The notes: generated by a model from the sequence alone, not told the origin. A DNA stretch of 64,000 nt from Propionimicrobium lymphophilum DSM 4903 (GCF_000423485.1 NZ_KE384026.1:401111-465110), one strand, 5' to 3'; shown: positions 24,290 to 33,885, numbered from the stretch's first letter. A program made the numbers and translations.

Positions 24290-25441
24290 CTACCCGCCGT
24301 CGACGTGTTCTTCGGCACCGCTCATATCGAATCCTTCGACGCTGCGAGTCTCTAGCCAGCCGTCTGGAAGCGCGACTCGTTTTGCTCGCCCTGTTCTTCC
24401 CCTGGCTTTCCCTAACAGCTTCTCTGGGAACTCCATTTGCGGATCAAGCTGACTAACGAGATCGTCGTATTCGTCTAGAGTACTGACCATTCCGAAAGCG
24501 TGTCGCATTTCGCCGCCGATTGGGAATCCCTTGAAATACCAGGCAGTGTGCTTTCGGAAATCCGGCATACCGTGTCGCTCTCCCCTATATTTGATCAGCA
24601 GCTGGGCGTGTCTTCTGGCCAATGCAGCAATCTGCCCCAGGTTTGGCAGTGTAAGCGTCTGCTTGCCTGCCATTGCATCGGCGAGATCCCTGAATATCCA
24701 AGGCCTTCCTAAACAGCCCCTGCCCACTTCAACGCCAGCACAGTTGGTTTGCTTAACCATCTCAACTGCATCGGAAGCTTCCCAAATGTCTCCGTTGCCG
24801 ATGACTGGAATATCAAGAAGCTCCACCAGATCTGCGATGGGCTCCCAGTTGGCGTGCCCGCCGTAATATTCGGATACTGTTCGCCCGTGCAGGCAAACCG
24901 CGGCGATGCCGACGTCCTGAGCGATCTGCCCGAAATCGCGATATGTGATGTGATTCTGGTCGATTCCGATTCTAGTCTTGGCGGTTACCGGAACCCCATA
25001 TCGGTCTGCAGAATTTACAGCGGCCTTCAGCACAGCTCGCATCAAGTCGAGCTTCCATGGCAAGGCGCCACCCCCGCCTTTTCTAGTTACTTTAGGCACC
25101 GGGCAGCCAAAGTTGAGATCAATATGGCTGACGTTGAACGACTCGCACAATATGCCGACTGCGACATAGATGGACTCGGGGTCTGCGCCATAAGTTTGAA
25201 CGCTCCTGAAGACCTCATTATCGGCGAACGTGAGCATGTCCGCGGTTTTCCAGTCACCCATCACTAGGCCTCGAGCCGTGATCATTTCGCACACGTACAG
25301 GCCCGCGCCCTGCTCTGCGCAAAGCTGACGGAAAGCGGCATTGGTTACCCCCGCCATAGGCGCGAGGATAACAGGAGTGTTTACGACTAGCGCGTCTGGG
25401 TTAGAAGGTGCGCTGAGTTTTAGCGGAGGTAGAAGATTCAC
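24290..25441 (-). CDS. dusB: tRNA-dihydrouridine synthase DusB
   Basis: 383 residues. A TIM-barrel flavoenzyme: APMAGVTNAAFRQLC with the FMN site, LNFGCPVPKVTRKGGGGALP with the active-site Cys, KTRIGID, LHGRT, IGNGDI and VEVGRGCLGRPW. It reduces uridine to dihydrouridine in tRNA D loops. Downstream of glyS on the same strand, with a terminator between. Confidence 0.95.
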   Translation of the reverse strand: MNLLPPLKLSAPSNPDALVVNTPVILAPMAGVTNAAFRQLCAEQGAGLYVCEMITARGLVMGDWKTADMLTFADNEVFRSVQTYGADPESIYVAVGILCESFNVSHIDLNFGCPVPKVTRKGGGGALPWKLDLMRAVLKAAVNSADRYGVPVTAKTRIGIDQNHITYRDFGQIAQDVGIAAVCLHGRTVSEYYGGHANWEPIADLVELLDIPVIGNGDIWEASDAVEMVKQTNCAGVEVGRGCLGRPWIFRDLADAMAGKQTLTLPNLGQIAALARRHAQLLIKYRGERHGMPDFRKHTAWYFKGFPIGGEMRHAFGMVSTLDEYDDLVSQLDPQMEFPEKLLGKARGRTGRAKRVALPDGWLETRSVEGFDMSGAEEHVDGG

Positions 25442-25445
25442 TAGG

Positions 25446-25487
25446 CAAAAAGAAAAATAATGGGGTGCGTTCCAAGGAACGCACCCC
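25446..25487 (-). terminator. Terminator after glyS
   Basis: Twelve-base perfect arms (GGGGTGCGTTCC at 25462-25473 with 25476-25487) and, on the minus strand, the T-rich tail ATTATTTTTCTTTTT. It lies nine bases past the glyS stop. Confidence 0.92.
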
Positions 25488-25496
25488 GGTTGATTA

Positions 25497-26882
25497 TTAG
25501 CAGTCGACCAACTTGCCGGCCAGGAATTCCTTGACCTTGTCGATTCCGATGCGTTCCTGACGCATGGTGTCGCGCTCGCGGATCGTCACGGCATCGTCGT
25601 CAAGAGTGTCGAAGTCCACCGTGATGCAGTAGGGAGTGCCGATCTCGTCTTGACGACGATAGCGCTTACCAATTGCCTGTGCGTCGTCGAAGTCGACGTT
25701 CCAGTACTTACGCAACTCAGCTGCTAGATCACGCGCCTTCGGAGAAAGCTTCTCATTGCGCGAGAGTGGTAGAACAGCGGCCTTAACGGGCGACAGGCGC
25801 GGGTCTAGCTTGAGAACAACGCGCTTATCTACGCCGCCCTTAGTGTTGGGAGCTTCGTCTTCGGTGTAAGCCTCGACCATGAATGCCATCAAGGAACGGG
25901 TCAAACCAGCGGAAGGCTCGATCACGTACGGAATGTAGTGCTTGTTCTGAGCCTGATCGTAGTACTCGAGGTTAGTGCCGGAGTGCTCGGAGTGGGTCTT
26001 CAGGTCAAAGTCTGTGCGGTTCGCGATACCCTCGAGCTCACCGAAATCGCTGTTCTGGAATCCGAAGCGGTATTCGATGTCCACCGTGCGCTTCGAGTAG
26101 TGCGACAGCTTCTCCTGCGGGTGCTCGTAGAAACGCAAGTTTTCTTCGCTGATGCCCAGGTCCATATACCAGGCCTTACGGTTATCGATCCAGTACTGGT
26201 GCCATTCCTCATCGGTTCCCGGCTCTACGAAGAACTCGAGCTCCATCTGTTCAAACTCACGGGTTCGGAAGATGAAGTTGCCTGGGGTGATCTCGTTGCG
26301 GAAACTTTTACCGATCTGGGCAATGCCAAACGGAGGCTTTATGCGCGAAGAATTGAGCACATTCTTGAAGTTCACGAAGATGCCTTGAGCTGTCTCGGGA
26401 CGCAGGTAGTGCAGACCCGACTCATCCTCGACCGGACCGAGGGTGGTCTTGAGCATCATATTGAAGTCGCGAGGCTCGGTGTATTCGCCGCGGTTGCCGC
26501 AGCTTGGGCAAGGCACGTCGGTCAACGCAACGTCGTCCTCGGATATGTTCTTGCGAGCCGCAAATTCTTCCATCAACTGGTCTGCGCGCCAACGCTTGTG
26601 GCAGCTCAGGCACTCAATCAGCGGGTCGGTGAATACTCCTACGTGACCGGAAGCAACCCAGACCTCTCGAGGCAAAATTACCGACGAATCCAAACCTACG
26701 ACGTCACTACGAGAGGTGACCATGTGCTGCCACCACTGACGCCTAATGTTGGTCTTCAGCTCTACACCAAGCGGGCCGTAGTCCCAGGCGGCACGAGTTC
26801 CGCCGTAAATCTCACCACAGGGGAAAACAAAACCGCGACGCTTACAAAGGTTGATTACCTTATCCAGCTTGCTTTCAGCCAT
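25497..26882 (-). CDS. glyS: Glycyl-tRNA synthetase (homodimer type)
   Basis: 461 residues from the ATG at 26882, which has GAGGA at good spacing; the frame is open further to 26966. A class II synthetase: [25 protein letters not shown], the zinc Cys pairs CLSCHKRW and CPSCGNRG, motif 2 ([20 protein letters not shown]), and motif 3 ([14 protein letters not shown]), with the anticodon-binding domain from about residue 365. It charges tRNA-Gly. Its neighbour across a divergent intergenic region is the zinc uptake operon, as glyS lies near the zinc regulator in mycobacteria. Confidence 0.96.
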   Translation of the reverse strand: MAESKLDKVINLCKRRGFVFPCGEIYGGTRAAWDYGPLGVELKTNIRRQWWQHMVTSRSDVVGLDSSVILPREVWVASGHVGVFTDPLIECLSCHKRWRADQLMEEFAARKNISEDDVALTDVPCPSCGNRGEYTEPRDFNMMLKTTLGPVEDESGLHYLRPETAQGIFVNFKNVLNSSRIKPPFGIAQIGKSFRNEITPGNFIFRTREFEQMELEFFVEPGTDEEWHQYWIDNRKAWYMDLGISEENLRFYEHPQEKLSHYSKRTVDIEYRFGFQNSDFGELEGIANRTDFDLKTHSEHSGTNLEYYDQAQNKHYIPYVIEPSAGLTRSLMAFMVEAYTEDEAPNTKGGVDKRVVLKLDPRLSPVKAAVLPLSRNEKLSPKARDLAAELRKYWNVDFDDAQAIGKRYRRQDEIGTPYCITVDFDTLDDDAVTIRERDTMRQERIGIDKVKEFLAGKLVDC

Positions 26883-27043
26883 TAAATCCTCATCTACGCA
26901 GGCCCCATTAGGGCTATTTCTCGATACCTGGCTGGCACCGAGCCTGGTCGGTGAAAGAACCGACACAACATATATAGGTTATCTGTTCGACAATGTTGTC
27001 TCGAATCGAGTTTTTATGAATTTGAAAACTAACCAAAATAATA

Positions 27044-27058
27044 TGAGAATGATTATCG
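27044..27058. promoter_or_regulatory. Zur-like operator at the start of the zinc operon
   Basis: TGAGAATGATTATCG matches the actinobacterial Zur box TGANAATNATTNTCA at all fixed positions but the last. It overlaps the candidate start codons of znuA, so bound Zur would block transcription at or just after its start. The operon ends with a zur gene, giving a closed feedback loop. Confidence 0.7.
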
Positions 27059-28098
27059 TGTTTAACAAGTTTTTTAAGACTACCTTCCTACTTTTCGCTG
27101 CCGGCTCGCTCGCACTAGCAACTGGCTGCTCCGCTGAATCAAACGAGACTTCTGCGCAGAAGCCAAAAATTATCGTCGGAGCATACCCATTCCAGTACGC
27201 AGCAGAGGCAATCGCTGGCGATAACGCGCAGGTGACGAACCTGCTCAACCCCGGAACTGATGCCCATGACCTCGAGCTAACAGCCAAGCAAGTATCTGCA
27301 GTTAAAGACGCAGACCTGGTGGTATACCAGTCCAAGTTGCAAAGCGCTCTCGATGACGCTGTAGCCCAGCAGTCCCCCAAGCACGTGCTGGACACCGCTG
27401 TTTTTCTGAAGCTTAGGCTGGCTAACAACGCCGACCACGAGCACGAAGAAGAACATTCCGAAGACCACGATCATGCCGAACACGACCACGCAGATCACAA
27501 GGACTCTGCTGAGCACACAGATCACGATCACAGCGAGCATGAAGAATCGGACGAGCACGGCGAACACGACCACGGAAAATACGATCCGCACGTTTGGCTC
27601 AACCCAATGAACGTTTCTGAGATTGGTCAACACATAGCTGAAGAGCTATCGAAGATTGATCCCGAGCACTCCGAGAGCTACAAGAACAATGCATCAGCCT
27701 TGAGCGAGTCGATGAGCGAACTGGACAGCGAATTCTCCGCAGGCCTGCAGAGCTGCAAGATCGACACCTTCGTTACCAACCACGCAGCATTCGGATACCT
27801 CGCAGACAAATACAACCTGAAGCAGGTCGGGATCTCCGGGCTATCCACGGAAGAAGAACCCAGCCCCGCACGCATCGAAGAGGTCCACGAGATCGCCAAA
27901 GCCAGCAAAGTGACCACGATCTTCTACGAGCAGACGGTTTCCCCGAAGGTTGCCGAAACAATCGCTAGCGACCTCAAACTCAAAACCGACGTACTGGATC
28001 CTCTGGAAACACTAAGTGACGAGTCAAGGGGCAGTGACTACGTTGAAGTTATGAAATCGAATCTTGAATCGCTCAGGAAAGCAAACAGCTGCAAGTGA
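27049..28098 (+). CDS. znuA: Zinc ABC transporter substrate-binding lipoprotein ZnuA
   Basis: About 349 residues. A lipoprotein signal (FFKTTFLLFAAGSLALATGC) is followed by a cluster A-I metal-binding domain: the His in GTDAHDLELT, a long His/Asp/Glu-rich loop (about 27434-27580), DPHVWLNP, the His in TNHAAFGYLA and the C-terminal EQTVSPKVAETIA. The His-rich loop is characteristic of zinc, not manganese, binders. The frame is open from 26851, but the signal peptide places the start at 27043, 27049 or GTG 27058; none has a strong ribosome binding site and the message may be leaderless. The stop overlaps znuC by four bases. Confidence 0.9.
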   Translation: MIIVFNKFFKTTFLLFAAGSLALATGCSAESNETSAQKPKIIVGAYPFQYAAEAIAGDNAQVTNLLNPGTDAHDLELTAKQVSAVKDADLVVYQSKLQSALDDAVAQQSPKHVLDTAVFLKLRLANNADHEHEEEHSEDHDHAEHDHADHKDSAEHTDHDHSEHEESDEHGEHDHGKYDPHVWLNPMNVSEIGQHIAEELSKIDPEHSESYKNNASALSESMSELDSEFSAGLQSCKIDTFVTNHAAFGYLADKYNLKQVGISGLSTEEEPSPARIEEVHEIAKASKVTTIFYEQTVSPKVAETIASDLKLKTDVLDPLETLSDESRGSDYVEVMKSNLESLRKANSCK

Positions 28099-28841
28099 GC
28101 GAAAAAGTAATTCACGCCGCCGGCGTTGACGTTTTCCTTGGTGATCACCAGATCATCCATGGTGTGGACTTGGACGTCAACGCCGGCGAAGTCGTTGCGC
28201 TCTTAGGAGGTAACGGCTCCGGCAAAACGACCCTGATCCGAACCTTGCTCGGGTTAATTCCGTATTCGTCGGGAAGCATCGAATTGTTCGGAAAAGATTT
28301 GGGCCACTTCCACGACTGGGCGAAAATCGGCTACGTTCCTCAACGCGGATCGTTACAAGTCCCGTCGGCAACAGTCAGCGAAGTGGTGATGCTCGGCAGA
28401 CTCTCCAGGCACCCCTGGTTTGGCATCCCGAACAAGAAAGACCGGCTCGCCGTCTCCGACGCTCTCGAACGAGTCGGGCTGGGTGGCTACGAAAATCGCG
28501 CAATAGCGCGGCTCTCGGGTGGTCAACAACAGCGTGCGCTTATAGCGCGAGCACTTGCCGGGCACAGCAAATTATTGGTTCTAGACGAGCCGCTGGCAGC
28601 TCTTGATGTGCGCACCCAAACCGAGCTTGCTCACTTGCTGGCATCGCTCAACGAGCAGGGACTGTCCATTCTCACTGTTCTTCATGAGCTGGGGGCGATG
28701 GAGCCGCTTCTGCAGCGTTCCGTTGTTTTACAACTGGGCAGGGTCATCTATGACGGCAACCTGGTCTCCGGACCCGGCTCGGAGCACTGCCCCGAAGACG
28801 TCAGGATGCAAAAGCATCTGAGAATTTTTGATCAGGATTAA
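28095..28841 (+). CDS. znuC: Zinc ABC transporter ATPase ZnuC
   Basis: 248 residues. Walker A GGNGSGKTT, Q-loop YVPQRG, signature LSGGQQQRALIARAL, Walker B LLVLDEPLAALD, switch VLHELG. The Q-loop and the short size match metal-type ABC ATPases. GTG start overlapping the znuA stop; two bases separate it from znuB. Confidence 0.94.
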   Translation: MSEKVIHAAGVDVFLGDHQIIHGVDLDVNAGEVVALLGGNGSGKTTLIRTLLGLIPYSSGSIELFGKDLGHFHDWAKIGYVPQRGSLQVPSATVSEVVMLGRLSRHPWFGIPNKKDRLAVSDALERVGLGGYENRAIARLSGGQQQRALIARALAGHSKLLVLDEPLAALDVRTQTELAHLLASLNEQGLSILTVLHELGAMEPLLQRSVVLQLGRVIYDGNLVSGPGSEHCPEDVRMQKHLRIFDQD

Positions 28842-28843
28842 CC

Positions 28844-29818
28844 TTGAGCATCTTCACTTTAGATTTCATGATCAGGGCGCTGCTCGCAGCGATCCTCACC
28901 GGGCTAATGGCACCTGCGGTCGGCACATACATCGTGCAGCGCAGGCTTAGTCTTCTTGGTGACGGCTTGGGACACGTCGCAATCGCGGGTGTTGGCCTAG
29001 CCTTGATGACTGGTCATGCCCCCGTTCCTGTCGCAGTTGCCATCTGCGTCGTTGGGGCTATCGCTATCGAGTTGCTCCGCCAAAGCGGAAAAGCAACCGG
29101 TGATGTTGGCCTAGCTATTCTCTTCTATGGGGGTCTGGCTGCGGGAGTGTTGATGGCTGGTATCGCAGGAAAAGGGGCTGGGACTCTATCGCAATACCTG
29201 TTTGGCTCGCTAACCTCTGTTGACTCGACCGATCTGAAAGTCGTCGCGATAATGGCCGCGATAGTTCTTGCCTGCTCGTTGGGAATGGCACCGCAGCTAT
29301 TCGCAGTATGCGCGGACGAGGATTTCGGGCGCAGCCAGGGCGTTCCGACCAGAATATTCAACATTCTGATCGTCGTTTTAGCCGCCATAACTGTGGCCGT
29401 ATCAATGCGAACGGTTGGGCTCCTGTTAGTTAGCGCGATGATGGTCGTTCCCGTCGCAACTAGTTCAAACATCGTTTTAGGATTTAAAAAGTCCTTGGTT
29501 TTTTCGATGCTGATCGGCCTGTTCACGTCCGTCGGTGGAGTGACATGCTCCTACTATCTAGACACTGCTTCGGGCGCTACTATTGTGGTGTTGGCTATCC
29601 TTGTCTACATGGCTAGCCTGCCAATCAGCAGCTTCATCCAGCGCCGTCACCGGAAAGCTCCGCAAGAACATCCTGCGGAAGTCTTCCCGAGGGCAGAGGA
29701 ACACGAGTCGCTAGAGCAGGCGAAGAACTACCCAGCCATGCTGCACGGCGACCACGTCGATTATCTTCACAATGGTCACCGGCATGCACCGCACGGAGAC
29801 CACTTTGATGAACACTGA
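28844..29818 (+). CDS. znuB: Zinc ABC transporter permease ZnuB
   Basis: 324 residues. An ABC-3 family permease with about eight membrane helices; typical GTYIVQRRLSLLGDGLGHVA and RTVGLLLVSAMMVVPVA segments. The last 60 residues are a hydrophilic tail rich in His (MLHGDHVDYLHNGH, HGDHFDEH), an unusual extension that may buffer or sense zinc on the cytoplasmic side (inference). Start TTG. The 3' end overlaps zur by 11 bases. Confidence 0.92.
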   Translation: MSIFTLDFMIRALLAAILTGLMAPAVGTYIVQRRLSLLGDGLGHVAIAGVGLALMTGHAPVPVAVAICVVGAIAIELLRQSGKATGDVGLAILFYGGLAAGVLMAGIAGKGAGTLSQYLFGSLTSVDSTDLKVVAIMAAIVLACSLGMAPQLFAVCADEDFGRSQGVPTRIFNILIVVLAAITVAVSMRTVGLLLVSAMMVVPVATSSNIVLGFKKSLVFSMLIGLFTSVGGVTCSYYLDTASGATIVVLAILVYMASLPISSFIQRRHRKAPQEHPAEVFPRAEEHESLEQAKNYPAMLHGDHVDYLHNGHRHAPHGDHFDEH

Positions 29819-30218
29819 CAGAAGAAATTCACCCAGCCAAGCACCTCGCCAGACCAAACGCCGCAAGCTAATCGCCGCGACCATTGACGAAAGTAAAGAG
29901 TTTTTAACCGCTCAGCAGGTTCACGCCCAGCTTCGTGACGCGGGCGAATCCGTTGGCCTGGCTACTGTCTACCGGGCATTGCAGTCCATGGCCGAAAACA
30001 ACGAGGTCGACTGGATCCGCAACGAGGAAGGCGAAGTCGCCTACCGTTCTTGCTCAGACGGGCACCATCACCACTTAATCTGCCGGGGATGCGGGAAAAC
30101 CATCGAGGTGTTCCCCGACTGGCTAGAGAATTGGACATCAGAAGTAGCTGCCAAGCACGGTTATACACAGCCCGAACACCTACTAGAGATCTGGGGTCTT
30201 TGCCCTGACTGTAGCTAG
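29808..30218 (+). CDS. zur: Zinc uptake regulator (Fur family)
   Basis: 136 residues from the ATG at 29808, which overlaps the znuB end; the frame is open from 29772. A winged-helix domain (AQQVHAQL, then GLATVYRALQSM) precedes the metal-binding dimerisation domain with SDGHHHHLICRGCGK and the C-terminal CPDC structural zinc site. Fourth gene of the znuACB operon. It presumably represses the operon through the box at 27044. Convergent recO overlaps its 3' end by four bases. Confidence 0.93.
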   Translation: MNTDRRNSPSQAPRQTKRRKLIAATIDESKEFLTAQQVHAQLRDAGESVGLATVYRALQSMAENNEVDWIRNEEGEVAYRSCSDGHHHHLICRGCGKTIEVFPDWLENWTSEVAAKHGYTQPEHLLEIWGLCPDCS

Positions 30219-30958
30219 CGGCGATCCACCATCGGAAGCGCCCGAAGCCCACGCTCCAGGTGCCAGTTAACGAAGGCCGACACCAAACCGCTGACTTCCG
30301 CTTGCGTATGAGGGCTTACCGACCTGGTTGTAGGCCAATCGCCGGTGAGCAATGAAATCATCAGCCCCCAAGCCGCCCCGCTCGGTTTCGCTGCCCCCGG
30401 CGGCTTGCAGGAGACACAGACCGCTCCTCCACTTTCTGGGGAGAACCATTCCAGCGGTCCAGCCGACCCGCAATGGGCGCAATCAGACAAGGAAGGCGCA
30501 TAGCCTGCAAGCGATAGTGAGCGCAGCAGGAAAGAATCAAGGATCATTGCCGGAGGCCTGGGACCATCCGAAGTGCGCCAGCCCAGTGCCCACAAAGCAC
30601 CAACCAATAATCGGTACTGACCGATAGCAGGTTCCCCCTCCACTGTCACTAGCCGATCGGCGGTTTCGAGCATCACCTGGCCCGCAGTGTAGGCAGGATA
30701 GTTGGTTGCCAATGGACGTCCGAATGCATGAAGGGTCTCACATTGCGCCACCACATCAAGGTTTCTACCAACGGCGAATTGCACATCAATATGGCTGAAA
30801 GGTTCGAGCCGTGCCCCAAATTTGGAGGAGGTCCTTCTGACTCCCCTGGCGACCGCCCTAATTTTGCCGCGCGAACGAGAAAGCAGCGTGATGATGCGAT
30901 CCGACTCACCAAGTTTGTGGGTGCGCAGGACGACTGCTCGATCTCGATACGTAGGCAT
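30215..30958 (-). CDS. recO: DNA repair protein RecO
   Basis: 247 residues. An N-terminal OB-fold (YRDRAVVLRTHKLGESDRIITL) and a C-terminal domain with the zinc Cys set CAHCGSAG and CVSC. It loads RecA with RecR in recombinational repair. It diverges from uppS, as recO and uppS are neighbours in mycobacteria. Confidence 0.94.
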   Translation of the reverse strand: MPTYRDRAVVLRTHKLGESDRIITLLSRSRGKIRAVARGVRRTSSKFGARLEPFSHIDVQFAVGRNLDVVAQCETLHAFGRPLATNYPAYTAGQVMLETADRLVTVEGEPAIGQYRLLVGALWALGWRTSDGPRPPAMILDSFLLRSLSLAGYAPSLSDCAHCGSAGPLEWFSPESGGAVCVSCKPPGAAKPSGAAWGLMISLLTGDWPTTRSVSPHTQAEVSGLVSAFVNWHLERGLRALPMVDRR

Positions 30959-31021
30959 TTACTCCATTGTGCCCACCAACGACAAACTAATTCCACTCTT
31001 TGATGCGCTAAATTTGAGGCT

Positions 31022-31801
31022 ATGAGTATCCAGCGTCCCGAGAAGCGTAAACCCACCCCGCATCCGAGTGGAGTAACGCCCCCAAACGTCCCTGCCGAGG
31101 CGCTACCAAGACACGTGGCGATCGTAATGGACGGGAACGGGCGCTGGGCAAAGGCTCAAGGCTTGCCTAGGACTAAGGGTCATGAGGCTGGCGAAAGCGT
31201 ACTTTTCGACGTCATCGAAGGTGCGATCGAGATGGGGATCAAGTATCTCTCGGTATACGCCTTCAGCACCGAAAACTGGAAACGCGACCCTCGCGAGGTC
31301 AGCTTTCTGATGGGTTTTAGCAGGGACGTCATCCACAATCGCCGTGATGATTTGGATGCTCTAGGAGTAAAAGTTCGGTGGGCTGGCCGCAGGCCTAAAT
31401 TGTGGGACTCCGTAATCAAAGAGCTAGAAGAGGCTGAAATCCAGACGGCGGATAACCACGTCATGACCATGCAATTTTGCGTTAACTACGGTGGCCGAGC
31501 CGAGATCGTGGATGCAGTCAAAGCTATCGCCCAAGATGCCAAGGATGGAAAGATAAACCCTGCGAAGATTTCGGAGAAATCCTTCAGGCAATACCTTGAC
31601 GAACCCGAGATCCCAGACGTGGACCTGTTCATCCGAAGCTCAGGCGAACAGCGCACCTCGAACTTCCTAATCTGGCAGTCCGCATACGCCGAATATGTCT
31701 TCGTTGACAAGCTTTGGCCAGATTGGGACAGGCGAGACCTTTGGGATGCGGTAGAGAAATTTGTGAACCGCGATAGGCGATTTGGCGGAGCTAAGGCATA
31801 A
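31022..31801 (+). CDS. uppS: Isoprenyl (undecaprenyl) diphosphate synthase
   Basis: 259 residues. cis-prenyltransferase motifs: [15 protein letters not shown] with the catalytic Asp, [16 protein letters not shown], and [20 protein letters not shown]. It makes the lipid carrier for cell-wall synthesis. Divergent from recO across 63 bases. Actinobacteria can carry two such enzymes of different product length; which one this is cannot be told. Confidence 0.93.
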   Translation: MSIQRPEKRKPTPHPSGVTPPNVPAEALPRHVAIVMDGNGRWAKAQGLPRTKGHEAGESVLFDVIEGAIEMGIKYLSVYAFSTENWKRDPREVSFLMGFSRDVIHNRRDDLDALGVKVRWAGRRPKLWDSVIKELEEAEIQTADNHVMTMQFCVNYGGRAEIVDAVKAIAQDAKDGKINPAKISEKSFRQYLDEPEIPDVDLFIRSSGEQRTSNFLIWQSAYAEYVFVDKLWPDWDRRDLWDAVEKFVNRDRRFGGAKA

Positions 31802-31989
31802 CGCTTAATAGATAGGTCAGCTTACAAATGGAAAATTTTTTCAATAGCGAAACCGTGAAATAACCACTTACCTTGACGCCAGGTAATTATTTTCCTTCGA
31901 GACAGATTTCTTAAGCCGACAGATCCTCTGAAGGTCGCAAGGGCGACTAAAAAATAATTTTTCGAGCTTAAACCGGCTGATAAAGCAGA

Positions 31990-32028
31990 TTCCCGGCGAC
32001 CCAGAAGGGGTAAATAAGTCGCCGGGAA
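31990..32028. repeat. 11-bp inverted repeat downstream of leuA
   Basis: TTCCCGGCGAC (31990-32000) pairs perfectly with 32018-32028 across a 17-base loop. No T-tract follows on either strand, so it is not a classical terminator; it may protect message ends or be a protein site. Confidence 0.7.
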
Positions 32029-32033
32029 CTATG

Positions 32034-32060
32034 TTCCATAGTGCACCATGCACTATGGAA
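32034..32060. repeat. 12-bp perfect palindrome downstream of leuA
   Basis: TTCCATAGTGCA (32034-32045) and its complement (32049-32060) with a three-base loop, only five bases from the preceding inverted repeat. No T-tract follows. It may end leuA transcription with its neighbour. Confidence 0.7.
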
Positions 32061-32096
32061 TTTGCAAATCCTTTTCACCGATATGGTCAAGCAGTT

Positions 32097-33836
32097 TTAT
32101 GCCCTGTTACATGCACTGATTAAGGCATGCAATGAAGCGGTCGTGATGTCGGGGTGGATACCGACACCCCACAGAGTCTTTGTGTCCTCGCCCTCCCCGA
32201 TTTCGCACTCGATGTAAGCGGCCGCCTTGGCGTCTCCGCCAGAAGTCATCGCATGCTCAGCGTAGTCGAGAACGTGAACGTTGAACCCAACCGCCTTCAG
32301 AACATCGACGAACGCCGAAACCGGGCCATTGCCCCGACCTGTGACCTTCTTGCGTTCACCATGAAAGTTCAGCTCGCAAGTAATGTTGTACACGCCATGC
32401 TCGTTTCTGAAGTTGAAGTCCAAACCGCTCAGCGGCTCGTCCATCTTCAGATATTCGCCTTCGAAGAATTCCCACAGCTGCTCACTGGTGATTTCGTGGC
32501 TAGCTTCGTCCGCATACTTTTGAACGACTCTGCTGAACTCCATTTGCAGACGGCGAGGCATATCGAGCCTGTGGTCCGTCCTCATCAGGTAGCTGACGCC
32601 ACCCTTGCCGGACTGCGAATTGACTCGGATGACGGCCTCGTAGTTTCGCCCGACGTCATGCGGGTCCAAAGGCAGATAAGGAGCAATCCATTCAATCTCG
32701 TGAATGGTCTTACCCTGCTCATCTGCCTTGTTCTGAAGGTCGTCCAAGCCCTTCTTGATGGCGTCCTGGTGCGAACCGGAGAACGCCGTGTAGACCAGAT
32801 CTCCAGAGTACGGCTGCCGATCGTGGACCGGCATTCCTGTGCAGAACTCAACCGTGTGCCGGATTTCATCGAGGTTAGAGAAATCAATCTTCGGGTCAAT
32901 CCCCTGCGTGTAAAGGTTGAGCCCCAAAGTGACCAGGTCGACGTTACCTGTGCGCTCGCCATGACCGAACAGGCAGCCCTCAACACGGTCAGCTCCTGCC
33001 ATCTGCGCAAATTCGGCAGCAGCGACTGCAGTGCCACGGTCGTTGTGAGGGTGCAATGATACGCAGACGTTTTCGCGGTTGGGGATGTTGCGGCAGAAAT
33101 ACTCAACCTGATCGGCATAAGTATTCGGGGTGCTCATCTCAACGGTAGCAGGCAGGTTGAGGATAATCTCGCGATCAGCGTCAGGCTGCCAAACCTCCAT
33201 GACCCCCTCGCATACTTCCAAAGCGAAATCGGTGTTCGCCTGGCTGAAGATTTCTGGGCTGTATTCGTAGCCCATCTCGGTGTCGCCAAGGTGACGTTCC
33301 ATGGCGCTTACAACCCATTGAGTGCCCTGTTTCGCCAGCTCCTTGGTCTGGTCTGGGGTGTTCTGGAAGACGACGCGTTGGAACAAATCGGCCACCGCGT
33401 TGTACATGTGGATGGTCGCACGCTTGGCGCCAACTAGGGACTGCGCCGTGCGATCGATCAGGTCTTCCCTAGCCTGCGTAAGCACTGAGATGACTACATC
33501 ATCGGGAATTGCGTCTTCGTCCTCGATTAACGACCGAACGAAGTCGTACTCTGTTTGCGATGCAGCGGGGAAACCGATTTCGATTTCCTTGTATCCCATT
33601 CGGACTAGCAAATCGAACAACTCGCGTTTACGGCCAGGAGTCATGGGGTCAATCAAAGCCTGGTTGCCATCCCTGAGATCCGTCGACAACCAACGTGGAG
33701 CCTTCGTCAGCTCCTTGTCGGGCCAAGTGCGATCGGGCAGCTTCAAAGGTTGAAACGAACGATACCGCTCGAAAGGCATAGGTGAAGGCTGCTGCAAAGG
33801 GCAACCGTGAGGCTTAATCGCAGAGATTTTAGACAT
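32097..33836 (-). CDS. leuA: 2-isopropylmalate synthase
   Basis: 579 residues, the long actinobacterial class. It joins acetyl-CoA and 2-oxoisovalerate in the first step of leucine synthesis. Seen: STDLRDGNQALIDPM with metal-binding Asp, the HxH metal site in SLHPHNDRGTAVAA, GHGERTGNVDLVTL, and a C-terminal LeuA dimer/regulatory domain (about 440-575) that binds leucine in the family. It is preceded by a leader peptide with four Leu codons and a strong hairpin, so it is probably controlled by attenuation as well as by feedback. Confidence 0.96.
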   Translation of the reverse strand: MSKISAIKPHGCPLQQPSPMPFERYRSFQPLKLPDRTWPDKELTKAPRWLSTDLRDGNQALIDPMTPGRKRELFDLLVRMGYKEIEIGFPAASQTEYDFVRSLIEDEDAIPDDVVISVLTQAREDLIDRTAQSLVGAKRATIHMYNAVADLFQRVVFQNTPDQTKELAKQGTQWVVSAMERHLGDTEMGYEYSPEIFSQANTDFALEVCEGVMEVWQPDADREIILNLPATVEMSTPNTYADQVEYFCRNIPNRENVCVSLHPHNDRGTAVAAAEFAQMAGADRVEGCLFGHGERTGNVDLVTLGLNLYTQGIDPKIDFSNLDEIRHTVEFCTGMPVHDRQPYSGDLVYTAFSGSHQDAIKKGLDDLQNKADEQGKTIHEIEWIAPYLPLDPHDVGRNYEAVIRVNSQSGKGGVSYLMRTDHRLDMPRRLQMEFSRVVQKYADEASHEITSEQLWEFFEGEYLKMDEPLSGLDFNFRNEHGVYNITCELNFHGERKKVTGRGNGPVSAFVDVLKAVGFNVHVLDYAEHAMTSGGDAKAAAYIECEIGEGEDTKTLWGVGIHPDITTASLHALISACNRA

Positions 33837-33885
33837 ATTTCGCTCCAGAAAAGTATTAGATATGGAAGCCAGGCACGCGAAAACT

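Larger units (their letters stand above)
31802..32096. other. 295-base intergenic region with several inverted repeats, no gene seen
   Basis: It lies between the convergent ends of uppS and leuA. No convincing frame. It holds a small GTCGC/GCGAC hairpin with an AAGG loop (31934-31947) followed by A/T-rich sequence, which may end uppS, and the two larger inverted repeats listed separately. Confidence 0.6.

Noticed and set aside
25938..26885. 315-codon plus-strand frame
   Set aside because: Entirely antisense to glyS, which has all class II motifs.
31868..32053. 61-codon minus-strand frame in the uppS-leuA gap
   Set aside because: It runs through two large inverted repeats, has no ribosome binding site and no recognisable pattern.
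32154..33059. 301-codon plus-strand frame
   Set aside because: Antisense to leuA, whose motifs and length are complete.
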